Assembly (NCBI RefSeq): GCF_023913775.1
Contig: NZ_JAMXAX010000059.1
Coordinates: 1 to 34,306 of the forward strand
Direction of reading: 5' to 3'
Length of the DNA stretch: 34,306 nucleotides
Source of the DNA: Acidovorax facilis
GTDB taxonomy: Bacteria; Pseudomonadota; Gammaproteobacteria; Burkholderiales; Burkholderiaceae_C
Shown: positions 1-8,297 of the stretch, in pieces
Layout of the letters: each line of letters opens with the position of its first letter
Position numbering within the stretch: position 1 is the first letter of the stretch
Made by a program: the position numbers and the translations under genes
Notes under the pieces: model-generated
The model's input: only the letters and a program-made list of their open reading frames with translations
Told to the model about the DNA's origin: nothing
The model's database searches: none

Positions 1-21
1 AAACTGCGCGGCGGCAAGTAA
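1..21 (+). CDS. 3' end of a convergent dctP-like gene (partial)
   Basis: The first 21 bases read K-L-R-G-G-K-stop, identical to the C-terminus of the TRAP binding protein encoded on the opposite strand at 98-1102. I infer that a second solute-binding protein gene, or an inverted copy of the first, runs into the window from the left and ends here. Only six codons are visible, so the identification depends entirely on the inverted repeat. The alternative is a palindromic assembly artefact. Confidence 0.4.
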   Translation, partial: KLRGGK

Positions 22-118
22 GCCACCACTGCAACCCCTGCGCTGCCGGGTTGGTGGTGTGTTCACCGCACGGCAGCGCAGGGGTTGCAGTGGTGGCTTA
101 CTTGCCGCCGCGCAGTTT
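1..118. repeat. Perfect 48-bp inverted repeat with 22-bp spacer
   Basis: Bases 1-48 are the exact reverse complement of 71-118, with spacer 49-70. The right arm holds the last six sense codons and stop of dctP plus 27 bp of its 3' flank. The left arm therefore holds the same coding end on the plus strand. The arm begins at the window edge, so its true length is unknown. It could fold as a very strong hairpin, but there is no U-tract typical of an intrinsic terminator. Confidence 0.95.
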
Positions 119-1102
119 GGCCAGCGTGGAATAGACCTCTTGCACGGTCTCGGCGCCCACCTTCTCGCTGTGTTTTTCAACGACGGGTTTCACCTTGGCG
201 CGCAGCTTGTCCAGCTCGGCGGGCGAGAACTCGGACACCTGCATGCCCGCCTTCTTGAGGTCTTCGAGCGCCACGTTGGCCTGCACGCGCGACACGCCGC
301 GCTGGAAGGTCGTGGCCTCGGCCATGGCGTCGTTCAGCGCCTTCTGGTCAGCGGGGTTCAGGCTGTCCCAGAACTTCTTGCTCACGATCACGGCCTGGGG
401 GTTGTACATGTGGCGCGTGACGGTGAGGTACTTCTGCACCTCGGCAAACTTGGACGACAGGATGGTGGAGAACGGGTTCTCCTGGCCGTCCACGGCCTTC
501 TGTTCCATGGCGGTGTACAGCTCGGGGAAGGGCATGGGCACCGCGTTGGCGCCCAGCGCGTTGAAGAGGTCGATGTAGATCGGCGACTGGATCACGCGGA
601 TCTTGAGACCCGCGATGTCCTCGGCCTTGGTGATGGGTTTCTTGCTGTTGGTGAGGTTGCGGAAACCCAGCTCCCAGTAGCCCAGACCGACCAGGTTTTT
701 GGCCTGCAGCTTGTCGAGCAGTTTCTTGCCGAAGGGGCCGTCGGTCACGGCATCGGCCTCTTGGGGCGTGGCGAACAGGAACGGGAAGTCGTAGATGCCG
801 AATTCCTTGGACTGCGCGGCCAGGATGCCGGCGTTGAGCACGGTCATCTCCACCGTGCCGCCCTGCAGGGCCGACACGGTCTGCAGGTCACCGCCCAGCG
901 TGCCGCCGGGGAAGAGCTTGACGGCAATGCGGCCGCCGGTCTTGGCCGCCACGAGGTCGGCAAACTTTTGCGCGCCCTGGGCCTGCGGGTGGTCCTTCTG
1001 GTTCTGGAAGGCGAACTTGATGGTGCGTTCCTGGGCATGCGCGGCGGACAGCAGCGACGCGGCAACCAGGGCGGTGGCGAGCAGGGTTTTGAGCAGCTTC
1101 AT
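98..1102 (-). CDS. dctP: TRAP transporter substrate-binding protein DctP
   Basis: Periplasmic solute receptor of a tripartite ATP-independent transporter. It captures an organic acid, probably a carboxylate, and delivers it to the DctQM membrane complex. The 334-aa product has a clear signal peptide (residues 1-23, hydrophobic after MKLLK, cleavage after A-H-A). The DctP family core includes the conserved LKIRV segment whose arginine binds the substrate carboxylate in this family, followed by a PFPELYTAMEQ stretch. I chose the ATG at 1102 because AAGGAGA lies just upstream and the signal peptide starts there; a longer reading to 1183 has no such support. It is the last gene of dctQ-dctM-dctP, 73 bp after dctM. 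The substrate cannot be read from sequence. Its 3' end lies in a perfect inverted repeat. Confidence 0.93.
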   Translation of the reverse strand: MKLLKTLLATALVAASLLSAAHAQERTIKFAFQNQKDHPQAQGAQKFADLVAAKTGGRIAVKLFPGGTLGGDLQTVSALQGGTVEMTVLNAGILAAQSKEFGIYDFPFLFATPQEADAVTDGPFGKKLLDKLQAKNLVGLGYWELGFRNLTNSKKPITKAEDIAGLKIRVIQSPIYIDLFNALGANAVPMPFPELYTAMEQKAVDGQENPFSTILSSKFAEVQKYLTVTRHMYNPQAVIVSKKFWDSLNPADQKALNDAMAEATTFQRGVSRVQANVALEDLKKAGMQVSEFSPAELDKLRAKVKPVVEKHSEKVGAETVQEVYSTLAKLRGGK

Positions 1103-1175
1103 GGAAATGTCTCCTTGGGTTTTTAGGCGGGGCAGAAACGGAGCGGAAAGAAAAGGGCCTGGGCGCAGATGGGGG

Positions 1176-2456
1176 TCAACCACTCAACCAGCGCAGCGGC
1201 ACCATGACGATGGAGGGGAACAGCACGAGCAGGAACATCACGGCCAGCTGGGCCAGCATGAAGGGCGTGACGCCGCGTGTGACCTGCGACATGGACATGC
1301 GCCCCACCCCAGCCACCACGTTGAGCACCGTGCCCACAGGTGGGGTGATGAGCCCGATGGCGTTGTTGATGATGAAGAGCACGCCGAAGTACACCGGGTC
1401 GATGCCTGCGGCCTTGACCACCGGCATCAGCACGGGCGTGAGGATGAGGATGGTCGGCGTCATGTCCATGGCCGTGCCCACCACCATGACCAGCAGCATG
1501 ATGGCGATCAGCAGCAGCGTTGGGTTGCCCATGAAGGGCTCCAGCATGCCGATGACCTTGGAGGGCAGGTCAGCCACGGTGATCAGCCACGCGGACACCA
1601 TGGCGGCAGCCACCAGGAACATCACCACCGCGCTGGTGCGGGCCGAGGCGCGGAAGATGTCGGCCAGCTGGCGCCAGCTCAGCTCGCGGTAGACCACCAT
1701 GGACACGAACAGCGCATACACGGCGGCCACTACGGCGGCCTCGGTGGGAGTGAAGACGCCCATGCGCAGGCCGACCAGGATGATGAGGGGCAGGCCCAGC
1801 GCCCACACGGCTTCGCGCAGGGCCAGGGTCAGTTCGGCTCGGGTGGCACGCTTTGGGGGCGCCACATCTTCGCGCCGCACCAGCCACCACCACGTAAGGG
1901 CCAGCGCCAGCCCCAGCAGGATGCCCGGCACGATGCCTGCCAGAAACAGCTTGCTGATAGACACGTTGGCCGCCACGCCAAAGATCACGAAACCGATGGA
2001 CGGAGGGATCACCGGGGCGATGATGCCGGCCGACGCTATGAGCCCGGCCGAGCGCTCCTTGTTGTGGCCCGCAGCCACCATCATGGGGAGCAGCAGGGAG
2101 GCCAGCGCTGCCGCATCGGCCACGGCCGAGCCCGACACGGCAGCCAGGATCACCGCCGCCATGATGGCCACATAACCCAGGCCGCCGGGCACATGGCCGA
2201 CCAGCGTGAGCGCCAGCTTCACGATGCGCTTGGACAGGCCGCCCACATTCATGATCTCGCCCGCCAGCATGAAGAAGGGCACGGCCAGCAGCGGAAAGCT
2301 GTCGGCACCGTTGATCACGTTCTGCGCCAGGATCTGCGCATCGAACAGGTCCAAGTGCCACATCAGCGCCACGCCGCTGATGAGCAGCGCAAACGCGATG
2401 GGAATGCCGATCGCCATGGCGAGCAGCAGGGAGCCGAGGAAGATGGTGACGGTCAT
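1176..2456 (-). CDS. dctM: TRAP transporter large permease DctM
   Basis: Large membrane subunit of the TRAP transporter, which couples sodium (or proton) entry to uptake of the ligand carried by DctP. The 426-aa product is hydrophobic throughout, with about 12 predicted membrane segments. It has the conserved family features: an SGSAVADAAA stretch near residue 110, an IPPSIGFVIFG loop near 155, and a NNAIGLITPPVG motif near 370. Length matches the family (about 425 aa). It follows dctQ by 23 bp and precedes dctP by 73 bp on the same strand, consistent with one transcript. There is no strong Shine-Dalgarno ahead of the start, so translation may be coupled to dctQ. Confidence 0.95.
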   Translation of the reverse strand: MTVTIFLGSLLLAMAIGIPIAFALLISGVALMWHLDLFDAQILAQNVINGADSFPLLAVPFFMLAGEIMNVGGLSKRIVKLALTLVGHVPGGLGYVAIMAAVILAAVSGSAVADAAALASLLLPMMVAAGHNKERSAGLIASAGIIAPVIPPSIGFVIFGVAANVSISKLFLAGIVPGILLGLALALTWWWLVRREDVAPPKRATRAELTLALREAVWALGLPLIILVGLRMGVFTPTEAAVVAAVYALFVSMVVYRELSWRQLADIFRASARTSAVVMFLVAAAMVSAWLITVADLPSKVIGMLEPFMGNPTLLLIAIMLLVMVVGTAMDMTPTILILTPVLMPVVKAAGIDPVYFGVLFIINNAIGLITPPVGTVLNVVAGVGRMSMSQVTRGVTPFMLAQLAVMFLLVLFPSIVMVPLRWLSG

Positions 2457-2479
2457 GGTGGAGAGCCTGTGCGGAGGGT

Positions 2480-3067
2480 TCAGGGGCGGTGGTTGCCGGG
2501 CGCTTCGTGGGATGCATCGGTGCCCGCAGGGCGGTGCGCCAGGGCCGCCAGTTCTTCGCTCTCTTGCACCATGACCAGCTCGTGCTCAGCCAGCGGAACG
2601 AACAAGGTGCGCAGCAGGTCGTGCAGCAAGATGGCAATCCCCGACCCGCCCATCAGCACGCCACTGGCGTAGAAGATGCCCACCGAGGCGCCGGTCACGG
2701 GCGCTTCGGTTTCCCAGTTGATGAGCATCTGGGCCCAACTGCCACTGAGCAGCAGCCACGACACATAAAGCATGGCGATCTGTGCCAGCACCAGGCAGGC
2801 CTTCTTGCCCACAGCGGGCAGGCGCGACACCAGCGCATCCGTGCCCAGGTGGCCGTGATCGCGCAGCGCGACCACGGCGCCCATGAAGGTCAGCCACACG
2901 AACAGCCAGCGCGAGAGCTCTTCCGACACCGTGATGCCGGAGTTCAGGGTGTAGCGCAGCACCACATTGCCAAATACCAGCACCACCATCACCGCCAGGC
3001 ACAGGCCAGCCAGTACATCCAGCACGCGGGTGTATCCCCGCAGCACGCGGTCGGCCAGTGCAAACAT
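2480..3067 (-). CDS. dctQ: TRAP transporter small permease DctQ
   Basis: Small membrane subunit that partners DctM and helps dock the periplasmic receptor. The 195-aa product has four hydrophobic segments (about residues 15-38, 50-67, 90-112, 127-148). It has the family signature around residues 48-75: an EELSRWLFVWLTFMGA stretch followed by a charged ALRDHGHLGTD loop. The C-terminal 40 residues are charged and probably cytoplasmic. It is the first gene of the dctQMP set. The 181 bp between it and the upstream TetR gene contain a TetR-type palindrome 42 bp ahead of the start codon, which suggests repression of the transporter by that regulator. Confidence 0.92.
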   Translation of the reverse strand: MFALADRVLRGYTRVLDVLAGLCLAVMVVLVFGNVVLRYTLNSGITVSEELSRWLFVWLTFMGAVVALRDHGHLGTDALVSRLPAVGKKACLVLAQIAMLYVSWLLLSGSWAQMLINWETEAPVTGASVGIFYASGVLMGGSGIAILLHDLLRTLFVPLAEHELVMVQESEELAALAHRPAGTDASHEAPGNHRP

Positions 3068-3108
3068 GGTGTCTCCAGTCGTTGTATTGAAACGCTGGAA
3101 GAATTTTG

Positions 3109-3124
3109 TACGAACTGGTTAGTA
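3109..3124 (-). promoter_or_regulatory. Candidate TetR operator upstream of dctQ
   Basis: TACGAACTGGTTAGTA is a near-perfect palindrome (14 of 16 positions symmetric; core AAC-N2-GTT flanked by TAC/GTA). It lies 42-57 bp upstream of dctQ and downstream of the TetR gene. The AAC/GTT arrangement is typical of many TetR-family operators. Binding by the adjacent regulator is inferred. Confidence 0.5.
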
Positions 3125-3248
3125 TTTGATCTAGGTGCAAACCCTGCATGGTTTGTCATGGCAGCACGCAGCCATGCATGGCGCGCGCGCAGGGTGCTGA
3201 TGAGGAGCTTTTTGACGCGGGCCGGTGTGCGCGCCAGGGCCGGGAAGG

Positions 3249-3986
3249 TCAGGGCCGCAGAAAGCGCACGATCATCTCGATGATCGATTCACGGCGTTGC
3301 GCCGTGGCGGCAGGGGTGTCGAGGGAGCGCTTGAAAATAGCGCCGAAGGTGTGGCGGTTGGCCTCGTTGAAGAAGCACAGGGCCGAGATGGACATGTGCA
3401 GGTCCACCGGGTCCACGTCGGGGCGGAACACACCCGCCGCCACGCCACGCTGGTACACATCGCGCACGGCATGGATGACGGGGATGTTCAGTACCTGGAT
3501 CGTGGCCGACTTGGTGATGTACTCGCCCCGGTGCATGTTCTCGTTCATCACCAGGCGGATGAAGTCGGGGTTGGCGAGCTGGTAGTCCACCGTGAAGCCC
3601 ACCAGCGTGCGCAGGGCCTGCTCGGGCGCCAGGTCTTCCAGGTGCAGCTCCGATTCGATGCGCCGGATGCGGCGGTAGGCCTCCTCCAGCACCGCGACAT
3701 ACAGACCTTCCTTGCTACCGAAGTAGTAGTAGATCATGCGCTTGCTGGTGCTTGTCAATGCCGCAATCTCGTCGATGCGCGCCCCAGCCAGGCCCTTGTC
3801 CGCAAACTCTGCCGTGGCCACCTGCAGGATGTTGGCCATCGTGCGGTCGGGGTCGTTGACGCGCACCCGGTCCGCCCCGGGCGTGGTGGCGGCCTCGCGC
3901 GCTGCGCGCTGGCGGGTGGCCCGTACATCGCCAGGTTTCGGAGGATTTTGAACCATTTCGTTCATAAGCGCCCAAGCATACGGCAA
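3249..3986 (-). CDS. TetR/AcrR-family transcriptional regulator
   Basis: Likely ligand-responsive repressor. The 245-aa product has an N-terminal TetR helix-turn-helix at about residues 48-95 (ILQVATAEFADKGLAGARIDEI, then SKRMIYYYFGSKEGLY, the classic recognition helix and following Tyr-Phe). A helical ligand-binding domain fills the rest. The first 45 residues are Arg- and Pro-rich and poorly structured. Three in-frame starts are possible (3986, 3965, 3956) and none has a convincing Shine-Dalgarno, so the N-terminus is uncertain. It lies directly upstream of dctQMP on the same strand. With the palindrome at 3109-3124 this suggests local control of the transporter. The ligand is unknown. Confidence 0.88.
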   Translation of the reverse strand: MPYAWALMNEMVQNPPKPGDVRATRQRAAREAATTPGADRVRVNDPDRTMANILQVATAEFADKGLAGARIDEIAALTSTSKRMIYYYFGSKEGLYVAVLEEAYRRIRRIESELHLEDLAPEQALRTLVGFTVDYQLANPDFIRLVMNENMHRGEYITKSATIQVLNIPVIHAVRDVYQRGVAAGVFRPDVDPVDLHMSISALCFFNEANRHTFGAIFKRSLDTPAATAQRRESIIEMIVRFLRP

Positions 3987-4034
3987 GCCCGGCGCAGGGG
4001 GTTCAAAAAACCAATGCCCGCTCTCGCTGGCCGC

Positions 4035-4649
4035 TCAGGACGGCTTGGTATCGGCGAAGCTCGGGCGCAGCATCAGCTTGTCGAGCAGCTTGCCCAGGTT
4101 GGGGTACTCGCTGCGCCAGGCGATGTCGGGGAAGCGGAACTCCAGCCAGCCCAGGGCGCAGCCCACGGCAATGTCGGACAGACTGAGGTGGATGCCGCTG
4201 CAATACGGCTTGTCGCCCAGGCCCTGGCTCATGGACTTGAGGCCGTCGTTCACCTTGATCAGCTGGCGGTCGATCCAGGCCTGACTGCGTTCGCTGTCCT
4301 TGCGGTGGGCCCAGGTGGCTTCCAGGCGGGCCAGGATGGCGGCATCCATCACACCATCTGCCAGTGCCTCCCAGGTCTTGACCTCGGCGCGTTCGCGGCC
4401 CTGCGACGGGATCAGCTTGCCCACGGGCGACAGGGTGTCGAGGTATTCGACGATCACGCGGGAGTCAAAAACGGCCTCGCCGCCTTCCATTACCAGGCAG
4501 GGCACTTTGCCCAAGGGGTTGGAGGTGGAAATATGGGTGTCGTCTGCCCAGACGTTTTCTTGCACGAACTGGTAGTCGAGCTTTTTCTCGGCCATCACGA
4601 TACGTACCTTGCGTACGTAGGGGCTGGCGGTGGCTCCGATCAATTTCAT
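4035..4649 (-). CDS. Glutathione S-transferase family protein (YibF-like)
   Basis: Cytosolic glutathione transferase-fold protein of 204 aa. The N-terminal thioredoxin-like domain shows SPYVRKVRI (residues 9-17; the Ser is the likely glutathione-activating position), NPLGKVPCL with the cis-proline near 44-52, and a DSRVIVEYLD segment near 62-71 that contacts glutathione. The helical C-terminal domain includes EALADGVMDA, which I recognise from E. coli YibF, so I place it in that subgroup. A GGAAGA Shine-Dalgarno precedes the ATG. It is divergent from purB, with 119 bp between them. The substrate is unknown. Confidence 0.92.
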   Translation of the reverse strand: MKLIGATASPYVRKVRIVMAEKKLDYQFVQENVWADDTHISTSNPLGKVPCLVMEGGEAVFDSRVIVEYLDTLSPVGKLIPSQGRERAEVKTWEALADGVMDAAILARLEATWAHRKDSERSQAWIDRQLIKVNDGLKSMSQGLGDKPYCSGIHLSLSDIAVGCALGWLEFRFPDIAWRSEYPNLGKLLDKLMLRPSFADTKPS

Positions 4650-4726
4650 GGTGTGTCTTCCAGGGCGCGGGGTAGGCTGAACGATTCGAGATTGATTCTA
4701 TCGGCAGCTGCCCGCCCGCAAGCTGA

Positions 4727-6148
<1,422 letters not shown>

Positions 6149-6159
6149 CCCCCCTGAGA

Positions 6160-6230
6160 CGCGGCGCGCCTTCCCCCGAGGGGGACGCAACCCGTGGCCC
6201 GGCAAAGCCGGTTCCACGGTTGCGCTGGCT
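6160..6230 (+). repeat. REP-like double hairpin after purB
   Basis: Two adjacent inverted repeats follow purB. A short hairpin at 6172-6185 pairs TCCCCC with GGGGGA. A longer one at 6186-6224 pairs CGCAACCCGTGG with CCACGGTTGCG (one bulged C) around an inner CCGGC-AAA-GCCGG stem. There is no U-tract, so rho-independent termination is uncertain. The composition resembles extragenic palindromes I recall from Comamonadaceae. Confidence 0.6.
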
Positions 6231-6267
6231 TGGGCACCGCCAGTTGCGTGCGCTGCCGGTCTTTTGA

Positions 6268-6324
6268 GATATTTTTTGCCTCTGGCGCTTTTCCGATAAG
6301 CGACGGCAGCTATCAATTCAATAG
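6268..6324 (+). repeat. Dispersed intergenic repeat, copy A
   Basis: The most diverged of four related elements in the window. The core at 6284-6304 is GGCGCTT-N7-AAGCGAC, preceded by GCCTCT and followed by CAGCTATCAATT. It lies just upstream of yaeQ. Confidence 0.7.
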
Positions 6325-6333
6325 TGAGGCTGC

Positions 6334-6894
6334 ATGGCCATCAAATCCACCATCTTCAAGGCGAACCTCCAGATCGCCGACATCGACCACGGCTACTACG
6401 CTGACCACGCCCTCACGCTGGCGCGCCACCCCAGCGAGACCGACGAGCGCATGATGGTCCGGCTGGCTGCTTTGGCCATCCAGGCGCACCAGCTCAACGA
6501 CCTCTGCAACGGCGACGCCACGCTGGCATTTGGTGCGGGTCTGTCGGACCCGGATGACCCGGATGCCTCGCTCACCGACTTTACCGGCCGCAAGCGCGTG
6601 TGGATTGAGGTGGGCCAGCCCGAAGACAAGCCGCTCACCAAGGCCTGCAGCAAGGCCGATTCTGTGATCGTCTACTGCTTCAACCACGCCGCAGAGATCT
6701 GGTGGAAAGGCATCGAGACCAAACTGTCACGCCTGGAAAAGCTGCAGGTCTGGCGCATCCCCACGGAGGCATCCCAGGCACTGGCGCAGCTGGCCGAGCG
6801 CAGCATGCAACTGCAGGCTACGGTGCAGGAAGGCGCGATCACCCTGAGCAGCACGCAGGGCAGTGTGCATGTGGAGCCAGTGCGCTGGAAGTGA
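6334..6894 (+). CDS. yaeQ: YaeQ family protein
   Basis: Conserved cytosolic protein of 186 aa with a PD-(D/E)XK nuclease-like fold in the family; the biochemical role is not established. It aligns by eye with E. coli YaeQ: MAIKSTIFKANLQIADID at the start, LTLARHPSETDERMMVRLAALA at about residues 28-49, VWIEVGQPEDKPLTKACSKAD near 88-108, and IWWKGIETKL near 121-130. GAGG lies upstream of the ATG. It sits 185 bp after purB, separated by a REP-like hairpin and a dispersed repeat, so it is probably transcribed separately. A second copy of the dispersed repeat follows it. Confidence 0.92.
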   Translation: MAIKSTIFKANLQIADIDHGYYADHALTLARHPSETDERMMVRLAALAIQAHQLNDLCNGDATLAFGAGLSDPDDPDASLTDFTGRKRVWIEVGQPEDKPLTKACSKADSVIVYCFNHAAEIWWKGIETKLSRLEKLQVWRIPTEASQALAQLAERSMQLQATVQEGAITLSSTQGSVHVEPVRWK

Positions 6895-6905
6895 CTGGAA
6901 TACTG

Positions 6906-6963
6906 GCAAAAATGGCCTCTGGCGCTTGATGGATAAGCGCTAACAGCTATCAATTTGGTAGCT
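6906..6963 (+). repeat. Dispersed intergenic repeat, copy B
   Basis: Core at 6921-6941 is GGCGCTT-N7-AAGCGCT, flanked by TGGCCTCT on the left and AACAGCTATCAATTTGGTAG on the right. It fills the gap between the convergent yaeQ and the DUF2007 gene, where its palindrome could end transcription from both sides. Confidence 0.8.
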
Positions 6964-6969
6964 TCTGGC

Positions 6970-7275
6970 TCAGTCTCGTGGCATGAGCGCGCCACACTGC
7001 CAGCACTGCTCGAATCCGCCTTCGACCGTCTCGCCGCACTGGCATGCCCAGCGGCGCTGTGGCAAATCCTGAAGCTCCTGCAGCAGCGCGCGTGCGCGGG
7101 TGGCGTGTTCGTCGTAGTCCAGCCAGATTTCGGGCAGGCACTGGTCCGGCGGCAGGTGCCCCGCTGCGGCACCCAGATACTGGCGCTGCACGGAGGCCGT
7201 CATGCCCGCTTCGCACAACAAGTCCGCCCACAGCGTGGCGATGGCGATGTTCGGGGCTTGGGTGAGGCGCAGCAT
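6970..7275 (-). CDS. DUF2007-type small protein with C-terminal zinc-ribbon-like Cys pairs
   Basis: A 101-aa protein that I recognise as resembling the DUF2007 (putative signal-transducing) family. The N-terminal half has the form MLRLTQAPNIAIATLWADLLCEAGMTA, with LPPDQCLPEIWL near residues 41-52. The C-terminus carries CQC and CWQC (about residues 78-94), a spacing compatible with a small zinc ribbon. The longer same-frame reading that starts at 7932 overlaps the neighbouring gene and is Arg/Pro-rich noise, so I take the internal ATG at 7275. It lies on the same strand as, and 94 bp after, the DUF3717-DUF1289 gene. Function is unknown. Confidence 0.75.
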   Translation of the reverse strand: MLRLTQAPNIAIATLWADLLCEAGMTASVQRQYLGAAAGHLPPDQCLPEIWLDYDEHATRARALLQELQDLPQRRWACQCGETVEGGFEQCWQCGALMPRD

Positions 7276-7369
7276 GGGCCCACCATAGCCGTTTGACCGC
7301 CGGGCGTACAGCCCCCGTATGTTTGCAGCTTGCGAGGCGGGGCGACGTGTTGAAAAGAAAAGGAGCGGG

Positions 7370-7810
7370 TTACGCCGCGCCCGCTGGCGCCGGCGCTTTG
7401 GAAACCCCTTCGGCCGCCCGTTCTGCATAGCGGTTGAACCGCCACGCAGAGTGCTCCAGCGTGATGCGTCGCCACACCGCGCGTTTTTCGGCAGGGCCCA
7501 TCGCGGGCCAGAACTGCACTTCGTCAAACGTGCGCCCGCACCCCTTGCACAGGTCGTCGCCCTGGCTGGTGGAGCAGATGGCGATACAGGGCGTGTCGGG
7601 CGTGGTGCCGTACCAGGCATGCCAGGCATCCAGGGCATCCGGGGGCAGGCGGTCTTCTTCCACCACGTCCTCGCGCCGGAACACCATCTGCGCATAGACC
7701 TCTGCCAGCGCGCGGATCTCCGGGGCCAGGGAGACTCCGTCGGGCGAAGGCACCCGGCTGCGCCAGTGGTTGATGGCGGCTTCGATGTCGGTGATGTGGA
7801 TGGCGGCCAT
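7370..7810 (-). CDS. DUF3717-DUF1289 two-domain protein
   Basis: A 146-aa protein. Residues 1-50 (MAAIHITDIEAAINHWRSR, then APEIRALAEVYAQMVF) match the DUF3717 pattern found in Burkholderiales. Residues 73-115 match DUF1289: PCIAICSTSQ, CKGCGRTFDEV and a W..M...EKRAVW..I segment. The three Cys (C74, C78 and the CKGC pair) suggest metal binding. The tail is Ala/Pro-rich. No Shine-Dalgarno is evident. Upstream on the opposite strand begins the riboswitch-controlled terC transcript. Function is unknown; DUF1289 proteins are often found near redox or Fe-S genes, but nothing here shows that. Confidence 0.8.
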   Translation of the reverse strand: MAAIHITDIEAAINHWRSRVPSPDGVSLAPEIRALAEVYAQMVFRREDVVEEDRLPPDALDAWHAWYGTTPDTPCIAICSTSQGDDLCKGCGRTFDEVQFWPAMGPAEKRAVWRRITLEHSAWRFNRYAERAAEGVSKAPAPAGAA

Positions 7811-7896
7811 GGAGGTTTGAGCGAAGGGGCTGGATCATAGCCGCGTGGACAAGGCAACCCTGGCAAAGGTGTTTTGCAGGGAGCTTCGGCCCCTTT

Positions 7897-7924
7897 TTGG
7901 CAGCCATAGAGGGGCGTGTACGCA
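7897..7924 (+). promoter_or_regulatory. Weak candidate promoter for the riboswitch-terC transcript
   Basis: TTGGCA (7897-7902), a 16-bp spacer and TACGCA (7919-7924) lie about 60 bp upstream of the riboswitch aptamer. The -35 is fair and the -10 is poor, so this is tentative. Confidence 0.28.
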
Positions 7925-7981
7925 ATAACCACAATCGTGCTGCCCTTGCGCGACCGTGCGGGCGATGTTCCAATCGACGCT

Positions 7982-8142
7982 TCGAAGGGGAGTAGCTCCC
8001 GACTTGCATTCCGGCATTGCCAAATTTTGGTGCGTGGGGGCGCGAGGCATCGGAACCGTCGTCAGTACGAAGCGAAACATCGCTTCCGGCGGTCCGGGTT
8101 CAGCGCATACCGCAAGGGCGCCGGGCTGAGCAAGACCTTTGA
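7982..8142 (+). ncRNA. yybP-ykoY (Mn2+) riboswitch aptamer
   Basis: The two conserved halves of the class are present. GGGGAGTAGC at 7987-7996 carries the L1 loop, and GAGCAAGACCTTTGA at 8128-8142 carries the L3 loop. P1 forms between TCGAAGG (7982-7988) and CCTTTGA (8136-8142) with one G-U pair. Known members bind Mn2+ at the L1-L3 docking interface and turn on Mn exporters and YjbE/TerC-type proteins. Here the aptamer lies 155 bp upstream of exactly such a gene. The GC-rich region 7997-8127 forms the variable arms. Confidence 0.87.
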
Positions 8143-8297
8143 TGGGCCCGCTGGGGCTGATCAAGGCCGTCCTTTCGTTGCTTGCCCTGTCAGGGCAGTC
8201 CTTGATCCCCCGACCGCAGGCCCTTTATCCCTTGGGTGGACTCGGCGCTACAGTGGCGGCGAACTCCCCCTTCGCGTGTATTGATACTGAGGAATTT
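8143..8297 (+). promoter_or_regulatory. Riboswitch expression platform and terC leader
   Basis: Between aptamer and start codon lie nested inverted repeats. GATCAAGG (8159-8166) pairs with CCTTGATC (8200-8207), and inside that TGCCCTG (8183-8189) pairs with CAGGGCA (8191-8197). There is no U-run after these stems, so control may be at translation or through Rho rather than by intrinsic termination. The Shine-Dalgarno is TGAGGA just before 8298. Confidence 0.5.

Noticed and set aside
795..2672. Long plus-strand reading frame of 625 codons opposite dctM/dctQ
   Set aside because: Its His-, Gly- and Arg-rich translation is the usual antisense shadow of a high-GC gene; dctM and dctQ on the other strand have clear family motifs.
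6172..6185. Intrinsic terminator for purB
   Set aside because: Six-bp GC stem without any following U-run; kept only as part of the REP-like repeat.
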